Under the pieces are notes generated by a model. That model did not search any database. It was not told the origin of the DNA and saw only the letters and a list, made by a program, of their open reading frames with translations. Both the position numbers and the translations under genes were made by a program. Positions 46,533 through 55,457 of a DNA stretch of 64,000 nt are shown piece by piece (position 1 is the stretch's first letter; each line of letters begins with the position of its first letter). Source of the DNA: Bog-473 sp963828505 (lineage in GTDB: Bacteria; Actinomycetota; Acidimicrobiia; Acidimicrobiales; RAAP-2); contig CAWHFM010000011.1 of assembly GCA_963828505.1 (NCBI GenBank), forward strand, positions 1 to 64,000, written 5' to 3'.

Positions 46533-48356
46533 ATGCTCGGAGCAACTCCAGAGGTCGTCGCGCCAGCAGGAGGCATCGCCGGCTCGTCAACGAGGACCCG
46601 CCACCCATTCCGCCTTCTCTGTGCCGGATCCCTTCTCCCCTTCGTGGTGGCGGGGCTCACGATGCTCAGCCCGGGCGCTCCCGCACAAGCGTCAGGACCG
46701 AATCCCACCGTGTCCGGATTCGCGGCGAACCCGTCGTCACTGGCCTGGACGGGTGGGACCGTGAAATTGTCGGCGAACGTGACTCACGCCAGCGAATGCA
46801 CCTTCTCGTCGAAGCAGCCGATCTCGGGGCTACCTGTAACGGTCGTTTGCTCGAGCGGCAAGGTCAAGGAGTCGGTGACCGTTCCTCCGAACGATGGGAT
46901 TCAGAAAATCGGTTTCAAGCTGAGCGTGCTCGGTACGAACGGGGCAACAGTCACCGCGAAGACGAAGGTGACAGTCCAAGGGGTCGGCTCGGTGGCCAGC
47001 TCCGACGGCAGCTACTGTGCCGTGCTCCCGCCCGGGAACGTCGACTGCTGGGGGTACAACCACTACGGCGAGCTGGGTAACGGGACCACCGACGGTCCCG
47101 ACGGGGAAGACGGCTACGACACGCCTCAGGAGGTCGCGGGCATCACCTCGGCCGTCCACGTCACCAGTGACGACGACTACAGCTTTTGCGCCGTGCTCTC
47201 GACAGGAGGGGTGGACTGTTGGGGGAACAACGAAGCAGGCGAGCTGGGCAACGGGACCATCGACGGCCCCGACGGGGAAAACGGCTACGACACGCCCCAA
47301 GCGGTGTCCGGCCTCACCGACGCCGTCTCGGTGAGCAGCATCGGCGGTGCCTACTGCGCCGTGCGCTCGACCGGTGGGGTGGACTGCTGGGGGTACAACG
47401 GTTTCGGCGACCTGGGCAACGGGACCGAGGGTGGTCCCGACGGTGACTACGGCTACGACACGCCCCAGGCGGTGTCCGGCCTCACCGACGCCGTGGCAGT
47501 CACCGACGACGGATTGATCGGCTTCTGTGCCTTGCTCTCGAGCGGCGGGGTGGACTGCTGGGGGGACAACACCCAGGGTCAGCTGGGCAACGGGACTCTC
47601 GACGGCCCTGACGCAGAAGTTGGGGGCGGGGCGGGCTTCTTCGGCTACGACACGCCCCAAGCGGTGTCCGGTCTCACTGACGCCGTCTCGGTGACCGCCG
47701 ATGAGTCCGACGGCTACTGCGCCGTGCGCTCGACCGGTCGGGTGGACTGCTGGGGAGGGAATCTCTACGGGGAGGTGGGCAACGGTACCAACGACGGTCC
47801 CGACAACAACGGTTACGACTCACCGCAAGCGGTCAGTGGCCTGACCCACGCGGTCTCGGTCGCGAGCGACGAGTACAGGACGGTCTGTGCCCTCCTCTCG
47901 ACCGGCGGGGTGGACTGCTGGGGCTTCAACAATGACGGCGAGCTGGGCAATGGCACCACCGGCGGCTTCGACGGTGCATTGGGTTATGACACGCCCCAGG
48001 TGGTGACCGGGATCACTGACGCCGCCTCGGTGACTGGCGGTTTCTTATCTCTCGGGTTCTGCGCCCTGCTCTCGACGGGCGGGACGGACTGCTGGGGGTA
48101 TAACGGACGCGGGCAGCTCGGCAATGGGACCGTCGGTGGTCCTGATGGCGACAGTGGCTACGACACGCCCCAGTCCGTCAGCGGACTCAGCAACGCTCTC
48201 GTGATTTCCACCGGATCTGATTCAAACTCATGTGTGCTGCTCACGAATGAAGCGGTGGACTGCTGGGGTTACAACGGCCTCGGCGACTTGGGAGTCGGAA
48301 CGGTCGACGGCCCCGACGGCGAGAACGGATACGACACGCCCCAGGCTGTTTCGTAG
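46533..48356 (+). CDS. Secreted RCC1-repeat protein
   Basis: Protein of about 607 residues from ATG at 46533, preceded by AGGAGGAAGG; a TTG start at 46461 is possible. A signal segment (LLCAGSLLPFVVAGLTML) and an Ig-like domain precede eight RCC1-type repeats. Each carries a Cys pair, as in CAVLSTGGVDCWGNNEAGEL, and an Asp-rich turn GPDGENGYDTPQ. The repeats could close into a seven- or eight-bladed propeller with disulfides, typical of exported proteins. The last repeat ends abruptly at DTPQAVS, so the C-terminus may be truncated. Confidence 0.83.
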   Translation: MLGATPEVVAPAGGIAGSSTRTRHPFRLLCAGSLLPFVVAGLTMLSPGAPAQASGPNPTVSGFAANPSSLAWTGGTVKLSANVTHASECTFSSKQPISGLPVTVVCSSGKVKESVTVPPNDGIQKIGFKLSVLGTNGATVTAKTKVTVQGVGSVASSDGSYCAVLPPGNVDCWGYNHYGELGNGTTDGPDGEDGYDTPQEVAGITSAVHVTSDDDYSFCAVLSTGGVDCWGNNEAGELGNGTIDGPDGENGYDTPQAVSGLTDAVSVSSIGGAYCAVRSTGGVDCWGYNGFGDLGNGTEGGPDGDYGYDTPQAVSGLTDAVAVTDDGLIGFCALLSSGGVDCWGDNTQGQLGNGTLDGPDAEVGGGAGFFGYDTPQAVSGLTDAVSVTADESDGYCAVRSTGRVDCWGGNLYGEVGNGTNDGPDNNGYDSPQAVSGLTHAVSVASDEYRTVCALLSTGGVDCWGFNNDGELGNGTTGGFDGALGYDTPQVVTGITDAASVTGGFLSLGFCALLSTGGTDCWGYNGRGQLGNGTVGGPDGDSGYDTPQSVSGLSNALVISTGSDSNSCVLLTNEAVDCWGYNGLGDLGVGTVDGPDGENGYDTPQAVS

Positions 48357-48627
48357 CCCCGACGACCGCCGGCGCGAAGTCAGTGGAGACTTGATTCGGC
48401 GTCCACGTCCTTTCTCACGACGTTGCGGGTCCGACCGTCGCAAGATCCAGGTGTCATTGAGCGATACGGAATGCCCCGGCGAGGTGGGACTCCGATCGTG
48501 ATTCCCGTCACCTCGCCGGTCTGATCGATCACCCGGGGTGACAGGTCCGATGGCCCGCTGGCCCACGTTCTGATCTACCTTTCTCGCGGGCGACCGCAGG
48601 GGCCCTCAGGAGTCGGAGGCGGGAAAA

Positions 48628-49287
48628 TTGATCGGGCTATGCAAGAATGGAGATGGTGCCAGTCTGGGCTTCGGAGCCGTGGCAGGTGTTCTGATGATCG
48701 GTGTCCTCGGTATCTCTGCGGCACACGCTGCGGCCCCGAGGGGGGTCAACGCCACGCAGGGATCCATTACGTGCTCGGTGTTCTCCGGGAAGGTGAAATT
48801 CACCCCGCCCCTCATGCCCACTCCTGACGCCGACCAGAAGGTGAAAGTGTCGGGCACGGTGTCCGACTGCACGACAAGCGGAGTCGCGGCGACGGTGTCC
48901 TCGGGCGCGGTCAAAGCGTCTGGGATCTTCGATCTGACCTCTGAAGGTCCGGACCTGTGCAACAACCTCACTGATTTCTCCGTGTTCCCGACCAACGCCG
49001 GCTCCGGCACGATCGCTTGGACCTCGTCACCTTCGCTGAGCTCGGGCGACACCTCGTACACCATCGCCCCGCTTCATGTCCCGTCGGACGGAAACAAGTT
49101 CGAGATCGGTTGGACGTTCGGGTCTCCGGGCGGTTCCTTCCAAGGGACGAACCGCGGCGCCGACGACAGCTTCTGGGCTGATGGGCCCACGCTCTCCCTG
49201 GCTGCCGCAGAATGCAACGCGGCCGGTGGGCTGAAGACGATGATCTTGACGACGCCGAGCTTCAGCCCTCTCCTTTCGCTCGGGTAG
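48628..49287 (+). CDS. Secreted protein of unknown function
   Basis: Protein of 219 residues from TTG, with GGAGG nine bases before. A signal peptide (FGAVAGVLMIGVLGISAAHA) is followed by a beta-rich domain: STC-like QGSITCSVFSGKVKFTPPLM, VSGTVSDCTTSGVAATV and FEIGWTFGSPGGSFQGTNRG. Four or five Cys suggest disulfides. No recognised family. It lies between the RCC1 gene and the aconitase fragment. Confidence 0.65.
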   Translation: MIGLCKNGDGASLGFGAVAGVLMIGVLGISAAHAAAPRGVNATQGSITCSVFSGKVKFTPPLMPTPDADQKVKVSGTVSDCTTSGVAATVSSGAVKASGIFDLTSEGPDLCNNLTDFSVFPTNAGSGTIAWTSSPSLSSGDTSYTIAPLHVPSDGNKFEIGWTFGSPGGSFQGTNRGADDSFWADGPTLSLAAAECNAAGGLKTMILTTPSFSPLLSLG

Positions 49288-49309
49288 TAACCGTCGGCGT
49301 CGGCGTAAT

Positions 49310-49550
49310 GGAGACCTACACCTGGCAGGACGCCTCCACCTGCGTGAAGAACCCGCTGTTCTTCGAAGGAATGACCATGACGCCCGAAGCGGTGACCGAC
49401 GTCGTCGACGCGCGGGTGTTGGTGATGGTGGGCGACAGCCTCACCACCGACCACATCTCACCGGCTGGCTCCATCGGCCCCGCGACACCGGCGGGGCGCT
49501 GCCTGAGCGACCACGGAGTGACGAGGGAGGACTTCAACTCGTACCCGGGT
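49310..49550 (+). pseudogene. Detached fragment of aconitase (acnA)
   Basis: About 240 bp with roughly 95 % identity to 45500-45740 inside acnA, by eye. It encodes DASTCVKNPLFFEGMTMTPE and VGDSLTTDHISPAGSIGPAT, then GRCLSDHGVTREDFNSYPGG and a stop. It lacks the N-terminal catalytic domains and any iron-sulfur Cys, so it cannot be an enzyme. The frame is open and could be expressed as an 80-residue peptide. It is a partial duplication relic. Confidence 0.85.
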
Positions 49551-49659
49551 GGATGACGGGGTGCGTGGGAAGAATCCCTTCGACCGTCCATACGAGTACA
49601 CGCCGGAACGCCCTTCCGTCCCGTGGCCTGGCCAGTCCTTTGCCTGGCGAGGCTAAGCT

Positions 49660-50010
49660 GTGCGCACGTTCTACGGCCACGGTTCCTCCATTGCCCTCGT
49701 GGTCTTCTTCGGCCTCTTCGCCATACGGGCGCTCTCCTCTCAGCGACGCCGCCGGGGTCATCAAAGGGGTTCATCTCCCGCGAGGTCGTTCACCGACCCA
49801 ACCCGTCCCAGTCACGTGTCTGATGCCGTCGACAGAACGTCCAGCAATGTCGGATTCACCGGGATCGCTCCCGGTTGGCTGACTGACCCCTCCCGCCGCC
49901 ATGAGCAGCGGTACTGGTCGGGGTCTGAATGGACGGAGCACGTGCTGGACGGTGGTGTCCCAGGCACCGACCCTCCTCCGAGCAACACTGGTCGCGAGGC
50001 AGCCGGGTAA
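49660..50010 (+). CDS. DUF2510-domain membrane protein
   Basis: Protein of 116 residues from GTG. An N-terminal helix (IALVVFFGLFAIRALSS) is followed by a charged linker and the DUF2510 motif APGWLTDPSRRHEQRYWSGS with EWTEHV. DUF2510 is a short Trp-rich actinobacterial module at membrane protein ends, of unknown function. Usual proteins have the motif N-terminal to the helices; here it is C-terminal. Isolated between the aconitase fragment and the convergent kinases. Confidence 0.75.
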   Translation: MRTFYGHGSSIALVVFFGLFAIRALSSQRRRRGHQRGSSPARSFTDPTRPSHVSDAVDRTSSNVGFTGIAPGWLTDPSRRHEQRYWSGSEWTEHVLDGGVPGTDPPPSNTGREAAG

Positions 50011-50103
50011 GTAGCAGGGAGCGCTGCTCTTGACGAGCCCACGACTCGTGAGGCGAATCACACTTTCCCCCCGGGCGCGACGGGGCAACTGGGGCACCGC
50101 CGG

Positions 50104-50676
50104 TCACCGGGTCATCGGAAAATTGCTCCAATCGCGAACAGGAAGCGGTTCACGGCGGCCGGCAGCGCGGACGACTGCTGCAACGGCATCGGTGTCCGTG
50201 GGTTCAGCGGTATTGACCTCGACCATCGGCGCCTGGAGGCGAAGCGGCTCAACGAGTGGCCGGAACCGCTCGTAGCTGCCCTCGGTCATCTCCTCATCCC
50301 TGTGGCCCGCATGGCGTTCTCCGGCCGCTACCCGGGCGAAGTACCGCGCCCGGGCAACCTCGAACGGGCACCGGCAGTGCACCTGGACCAGGGGGAGCTC
50401 GAGCGCCTCGACCTCGGGTTCAGACAACCCGGTCCACAGGGCGGAGTCCACGACAGCCGACCTGATGCTGGACATGGCGTCGTATTGGAGGGCGATCGCC
50501 GCCTGGCCAATCCGCCTGGACCAGTCCATGTCGCCGACACCGAGAAGCTCGAAGAGGATCTCCTTGTACCGGTCCTTTCCAATGAGCGGCAGATCGAGTT
50601 TCGTCGCGAGCGCCACCGCCAAGGTGGTCTTACCGCTTCCCGGCAATCCGGTCACGAGCACCAACAGCTCACACAT
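50104..50676 (-). CDS. P-loop kinase/ATPase (AAA-type small-molecule kinase-like)
   Basis: Protein of 190 residues from MCELLVLVTGLPGSGKTTLA (Walker A). LPLIGKDRYKEILFELLGVG and VQVHCRCPFEVARARYFARV resemble the lid and specificity regions of zeta-toxin/chloramphenicol-phosphotransferase-like kinases. It probably phosphorylates a small molecule. It is preceded by a second P-loop gene two bases upstream, forming a tandem pair of related proteins. No antitoxin-like partner is seen. Confidence 0.78.
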   Translation of the reverse strand: MCELLVLVTGLPGSGKTTLAVALATKLDLPLIGKDRYKEILFELLGVGDMDWSRRIGQAAIALQYDAMSSIRSAVVDSALWTGLSEPEVEALELPLVQVHCRCPFEVARARYFARVAAGERHAGHRDEEMTEGSYERFRPLVEPLRLQAPMVEVNTAEPTDTDAVAAVVRAAGRREPLPVRDWSNFPMTR

Positions 50677-50678
50677 GA

Positions 50679-51257
50679 CTACCGGTCCGCCAGGAAGCGA
50701 CGCAGGACAGCCTCGTTCTCCGGCCACGGCTTGGCGGCGTCGAGGTTCAGGTCACCCTCGACGTGTTCCCAAACGGCCACAGCCCGTTCGACGTCCTCCC
50801 AACGTAACTCGTACCAGTCCGGGATGAGGCGCCGGCGGCCCACGATTCGCGAGCGATGGACTGCAGAGTCGGAGCACTCCGTGGTGATGACGACGAACGA
50901 CGCCCCGACATCTCGGGCCAGCGCACCACACTGCTCTCGTTGGGCTGACCGAGCGACGCCGTCGAGCACGACGGAGCGGTTTTCGACGAGTTGCGCTCTG
51001 GCCAGAGCAGCGAGGATCGACCAACCGACGTCTCGGTGACCCCAATCCATGTCGTCGAGAGCGGACTGAATGGCGGGATAGGTCCGAAGGCCGCTCATGG
51101 CCCAATCATGAGCGATGACAGCGGTGCCGAGCACCTCGGCCGCCGCCGCCGCCACCGTCGACTTCCCGGTCCCCGGCAGCCCCGTCACCAGCGCCAAGGT
51201 GGGACAGCTCCCCACCGACGCCACCGACGTACTGCCACCTCCGTGTGGCTCCATCAT
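50679..51257 (-). CDS. P-loop kinase/ATPase, paralogue of the next gene
   Basis: Protein of 192 residues. Walker A is LALVTGLPGTGKSTVAAAAA; VIAHDWAMSGLRTYPAIQSA and SVVLDGVARSAQREQCGALA with WYELRWEDVERAV define the rest of the kinase core. Same general fold as the gene at 50104-50676 but with low identity. Both probably phosphorylate small ligands. A second ATG directly follows the first. It is co-directional with the RibD-like gene upstream. Confidence 0.78.
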   Translation of the reverse strand: MMEPHGGGSTSVASVGSCPTLALVTGLPGTGKSTVAAAAAEVLGTAVIAHDWAMSGLRTYPAIQSALDDMDWGHRDVGWSILAALARAQLVENRSVVLDGVARSAQREQCGALARDVGASFVVITTECSDSAVHRSRIVGRRRLIPDWYELRWEDVERAVAVWEHVEGDLNLDAAKPWPENEAVLRRFLADR

Positions 51258-51275
51258 CGCCCAGACGGTGTATCC

Positions 51276-51920
51276 CTAACGGCGGTTGCAGACGAGGTGG
51301 GTCACACCGCTCGGAGTTGTTGCCGACTCCATGGCAAAGCGTTCTTCGAGACCCTCCAGTCCTGCCCACAGTGGCTCGCCACGTCCGAGGACGATCGGAA
51401 CGATGGCGACGTGCAGATAGTCGATGAGGTCGGCCGCCAGGAACTGGCGGATGGTCTGCGGTCCGCCGCCGATGCGGACGTCCAACTCGCCGGCGGCCTC
51501 TCGGGCCACCGCCAGCGCTTCCACCGGGCTGGCGTCGATGAAGTGGAAGGTCGTGCCGCCTTCCATTTCGAACGAAGGACGGGGGTGGTGAGTGAGCACG
51601 AACACCGGGGTGTGGTAGGGCGGGTCGTCGCCCCACCACCCCTTCCAGTTCAGGTCCTCCCACGGGCCGCGCTGAGGCCCGAACATGTTGCGGCCCATGA
51701 TGTCCGACCCGACCCCGGGCGCCCATCGGCTGGCGAAACTGTCGTCGGCATTGGTCGTTCCTCCGCCCACACCGTGGATCTGGCGGAAGGATCGGGTCGC
51801 ATCGAACCACGCCAGCAGTCGGCGCCCGGCGTGCCCGAAGGGTGCGTCGACGCGCTGCCCTTCCCCAGAGGCGTAGCCGTCCAGGGAGACCGACACGCAG
51901 TGGACACGGACGGAGGACAT
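51276..51920 (-). CDS. Dihydrofolate-reductase-fold protein (RibD C-terminal family)
   Basis: Protein of 214 residues. VHCVSVSLDGYASGEGQRVD at the N-terminus, SDIMGRNMFGPQRGPWEDLN in the middle and GELDVRIGGGPQTIRQFLAA then YLHVAIVPIVLGRGEPLW match RibD C-terminal/DHFR-like NADPH reductases. These actinobacterial forms are rarely characterised; several reduce small carbonyls or pterin/flavin-like compounds. No riboflavin genes are adjacent. Probably an orphan reductase. Confidence 0.87.
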   Translation of the reverse strand: MSSVRVHCVSVSLDGYASGEGQRVDAPFGHAGRRLLAWFDATRSFRQIHGVGGGTTNADDSFASRWAPGVGSDIMGRNMFGPQRGPWEDLNWKGWWGDDPPYHTPVFVLTHHPRPSFEMEGGTTFHFIDASPVEALAVAREAAGELDVRIGGGPQTIRQFLAADLIDYLHVAIVPIVLGRGEPLWAGLEGLEERFAMESATTPSGVTHLVCNRR

Positions 51921-52258
51921 TTCGCAACTCCTTCCGAAGATCTTCTCGGATGCCGCCGACTCTACTGAGGAAGGACTCTCCGCGGGCCCGACTCGAGTTG
52001 ATGCCCGGTGCTGCGAAACTCGGAGCGGACCTGCCCTACGCCGAGGCGAACGGACGGCGCCAGCGGGTCCACGCCGCGATGCACAAGGGATCTACCAACC
52101 AGTGGGCGGTTCCGCCACCACCCACGCTCTCGTCACGCGCCGAGGCACGATGCAGCCCTCGAGTCGGAGCTTCGAGTCTGGTCAGACGGACCCGCACGGC
52201 GGCAACGTTCGAGTGTGAGTGCCGACTGACGTTGTGAGGTTCGCCACATGTTCCCCAC
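51921..52258. other. Non-coding gap, no supported gene
   Basis: Between the RibD-like and PGRS-like genes, both leftward. I find no protein with recognisable domains in either strand. It should contain the RibD-like promoter near 51930-51980. Confidence 0.5.
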
Positions 52259-54558
52259 TCAGTTGGATTCGGGAAACGTCCCGGTCCCGGGCGCGCCCAG
52301 TGTGCCCCCGGATCCGGGTGAACCATTGGTCCCCGGACTGCCGTTCGGACCGGACCCCTGCCCGCCGTAAAATCCGCCCCGCGTCCCGGTGCCGAGGGCT
52401 CCGCCGCTCCCGGCCGGTGTCCCGGCCGCGCCGCCTTTCGACGTGTCGGACGTGAAGGTGTCGGTCGACCCCGCGAATCCGCCGTGGACCGTCCAGACCG
52501 CTCCGCCGATTGCGTCGCCGCCAGCTCCGGAGTCACCGCCCTTTCCACCGTTCCCACCGTTCCCACCGTTGCCACCGGTGCCCCCCGGGACACCGCTCAC
52601 CAGGCTCTCGCCGCCGTTGCCGCCGGCACCTCCTGCACCTCCGGGCCCGCCGGGCCCGGCCACGTTCCCGGTACCGCCCTCGGCCTGGCTGCCGGTGAAG
52701 GTGCTCGTGGTCGCCGAGGCCGTCCCGGTGAGGACGGCGAGAGAACCGCCTTCTGCGACACCGCCACCGCCGCCCGCACCACCTCGGCCGCCGGTGCTTC
52801 CGGTGCCGCCGAGGCCGCCGACCCGCCCGGGCTGTCCGGACGACCCGGGGCCGGGGCCGCCATCTCCTCCGGTGCCCCCACCCCCACCGATGCCCCCGGA
52901 GGAGCCACTTCCACCGAGCCCTCCGTCGCCGCCGGCGACGGTGTCCGATTCGAACGTGCTTCCGGTAACGGTCAGATTTCCGTCGTCAGCGATGGCGCCG
53001 CCCTCGGCTGCACCACCGGTGCCGCCGCGTCCGGCTCCGGGCCCCGGGGTGCCGCCCGCCCCGGCCGCCCCCACCACGCCCTGACCGCCGGTTCCGGTCT
53101 GACCAGGGGGTGTGCCGCCCCCACCCGATCCGCCGGCCGCGCCGTTGCCGCCGCTCCCGCCCGGTCCACCGTTGGGACCACCCCCGAAGCCCGGGTAGCC
53201 GTTCCCTCCGTTCCCTCCGATTCCGCCTTCGGCAGTGTCGCCGCTGAAGGTGGCACCCCGCATCGTGGCGGAACCGGTGAGGTAGACGCCGCCGCCGGCG
53301 CCGACCCCTCCGGCCCCACCCGGTTCGGCATCGACACTGGCGGCCGCGGAGCTGGCGGCACCCGCTGCACCACCCTTCCCGCCTGGACCGCCGTTACCAC
53401 CCGGACCGGGCGGAGAGCTGGTACCGACGGTACCCATGCCGCCGGGCCCGCCGCTCCCCCCGATTCCGCCTTCGCCACCGAGTCCACCCGCGCCCCCGCC
53501 TCCGCCCGAGCCGGCCCGGGCGAGGTTGGCGTCGAAGCTCGTGGTGCCCGAGACGGTCAGCGTCCCGGTGCTGTACAGCGCACCGCCTTCGGCGCTCCCG
53601 CCTGCCCCAGCCGCGCCAGGATTGCCTCCCGGCTCGGCCGCGCCGGCGTCACCCCCGGCACCACCGGCCGCACCGGTCGCCCCAAGGCCGCCCTCGCCCC
53701 CCGCGCCACCGAAGCCGCCATAACCGGGGGCGCCGCCATAGCCGCCGTCGCCGGCGTACGCGTCGTTGGAGGTGAAGGTGCAGTCGTCGAGGTCGACCGT
53801 TCCGGCGCTGTAGATGGCCCCGCCGAGGGCGTCGCCCCCCCCTCCGCCCTTGCCGCCATTGCCCGCGTCGGAGCCCTTCCCCCCGCACCACCGGGCGCGC
53901 CGGTGCCGCCGCTTCCACCATTACCCCCGGTGGCCCCGACGCCGCCTTCGCCGCCCTGGCCGCCGGCACCACCGATGACGGCGTTGCCCGACAGCACCAC
54001 CGAGGTGAGATCCAGCGTCCCCGACGAGACGTCGATGGCGCCGCCCTCGGCCGCCTTCCCCGCCCTCCCTGCCTTGCCGGCAGTTCCCGAGGCGCCCTGC
54101 TTGCCGGGCTTTCCGGCCGAGCTCCCGCTCCCCGACGCCCCGGCCGCTCCCGGGATGGCGTCGACACCGTTCTTCCCGCCGGCGCCGATCGCCCCCCGGA
54201 CCGCGCCACCCGAGAGGGTGAGTCCGGTCATGGTGAGGGTTCCGCCGGTCACGTCGAAGAGCTGGGACGAGCCGTCACCGTAGATGTCGACCGGTGACCC
54301 GGTGACCACGACGGTCAGATTCACCGACGACGGGATCTCTACGGGGCTGGTCAGCGTCAGGGTGCAGTCCGACGAAGTGTCAATGGTTATGGTGCCACTC
54401 GACCCGGCGGCGCTCACAAAGGCCGAGGTCGAACAGGTGGTGAGGGTGACGGTGCTCGCGCCGGCCGGAGTCGCCACCCCTACCAGGGCGGCGATCACCA
54501 CTCCAGTAGTCGCAATCAGCGGTACCAACCGCTTCGAACTTCTCCGCTGATCGCTCAT
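52259..54558 (-). pseudogene. PGRS-like Gly-rich beta-helix surface protein, frameshifted
   Basis: A single ~766-codon gene split by one frameshift. From ATG 54558 (GGAGGAG upstream): signal peptide (VPLIATTGVVIAALVGVATP), polymorphic-repeat-like beta strands (LTLTSPVEIPSSVNLTVVVT, GGTLTMTGLTLSGGAV), then dense Gly triplets like PE_PGRS. At a C6 run (53879-53884) one base is missing; restoring G7 on the coding strand continues in frame through GKGSDAGNGGKGGGGGDALG into the second half (MGTVGTSSPPGPGG...), ending FPESN. About twelve similar blocks follow. Pseudogene, phase-variable gene or assembly error. Confidence 0.75.
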
Positions 54559-55021
54559 CGCTCCTCCGTCCCGTCCCACCGTCCGGGTGTGCGACGGCAA
54601 GCATACGGCCGTGCCGTCTCGCCGTCTATGGCTCAGGTACTCCACTGCCTTCGCGGTCAGCGGCACCGCCCACGTAAACCTCCGTGCCGTCATGTGTCCT
54701 GTCCGAGGGGATGCTCCGGGCGCTTGTCATTGCGTTCTGTCGATCGCGCCTCTGCTCTTCGGCGTGGTCGGGTTCGTTGACATGGTCGGCGTCTCGGTAT
54801 GTCTCTGCCGGCATCTACATGCGTTCGTCGGCGCCCTTCGATCGATGTGCCACGGTCCACGGCAGCGAGGACCGCGTCTCCGGGTCGAAGTTCACGGTGC
54901 CCCACCGTGCCGAAGACCCGACCTGGAATCGGACCTAGTGTCGATCCGTTCCCCGAAGACGAGGGTTCATCCGATTGATTGGGTGGCCGTTCCCGCGGCC
55001 TTCGTTTCTTTCGATGCCTGA
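54559..55021. other. Non-coding gap, no supported gene
   Basis: A 463-base region between divergent genes. The open frames on either strand show no domain or plausible composition. It should hold the promoters of the PGRS-like and the small membrane protein genes. Confidence 0.5.
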
Positions 55022-55438
55022 ATGAACGAGAGCACATCTGTGATCGCGCGCTGGGTTTGGGTCGTCATGATGATCGGCATCGGCATCGAGTTCGCGCTGG
55101 GTGTGGCCTGCTTGGTGCTCGTCCCGGTCAGACGACCTGATCAGTGGCTGCCGCCGCAGAGCAGGAGTGTGTACATCGCCCACGCTGTTCTCGGGGGGAT
55201 GTTGGCAATCGGAGCGCTGGCCATCCTCATTTCTGTTCTCGGTGGGTCGAGGTTCGTGCGTCTCGGAGCGCAGATCGGCCTCGTCGGACTCATGCTTGGC
55301 GCCGCGGGAGGGACGCTGTCCGCGTCGCACCCTTGGAGACTGACGGGCATGGGGTTGATGTTCGTCGGGTCACTCGTCGCCTTCTTCGGCTACGTCATAC
55401 CTCTCGCTGATATCCCGGTACGAGAACCGCCGGGATGA
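55022..55438 (+). CDS. Four-helix membrane protein of unknown function
   Basis: Protein of 138 residues with four hydrophobic segments: VWVVMMIGIGIEFALGVACL, AHAVLGGMLAIGALAILISV, LGAQIGLVGLMLGAAGGTLS and TGMGLMFVGSLVAFFGYVIP. No family recognised. It converges with the homogentisate dioxygenase gene with 19 bases between. Confidence 0.7.
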   Translation: MNESTSVIARWVWVVMMIGIGIEFALGVACLVLVPVRRPDQWLPPQSRSVYIAHAVLGGMLAIGALAILISVLGGSRFVRLGAQIGLVGLMLGAAGGTLSASHPWRLTGMGLMFVGSLVAFFGYVIPLADIPVREPPG

Positions 55439-55457
55439 GAAGGCCAGAGCGGCTCGC

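Noticed and set aside
50104..51257. Zeta-toxin type toxin-antitoxin module
   Set aside because: Both genes look like small-molecule kinases and neither has an epsilon-type antitoxin partner.
52389..54283. Rightward Pro-rich frames opposite the PGRS-like gene
   Set aside because: The PPxPP pattern is the complement of GGxGG codons; the leftward strand has the signal peptide and ribosome-binding site.
54587..55037. Open frames of 115-144 codons in the 54.6-55.0 kb gap
   Set aside because: Composition is unlike neighbouring genes, with no domain, no signal peptide and no clear ribosome-binding site.
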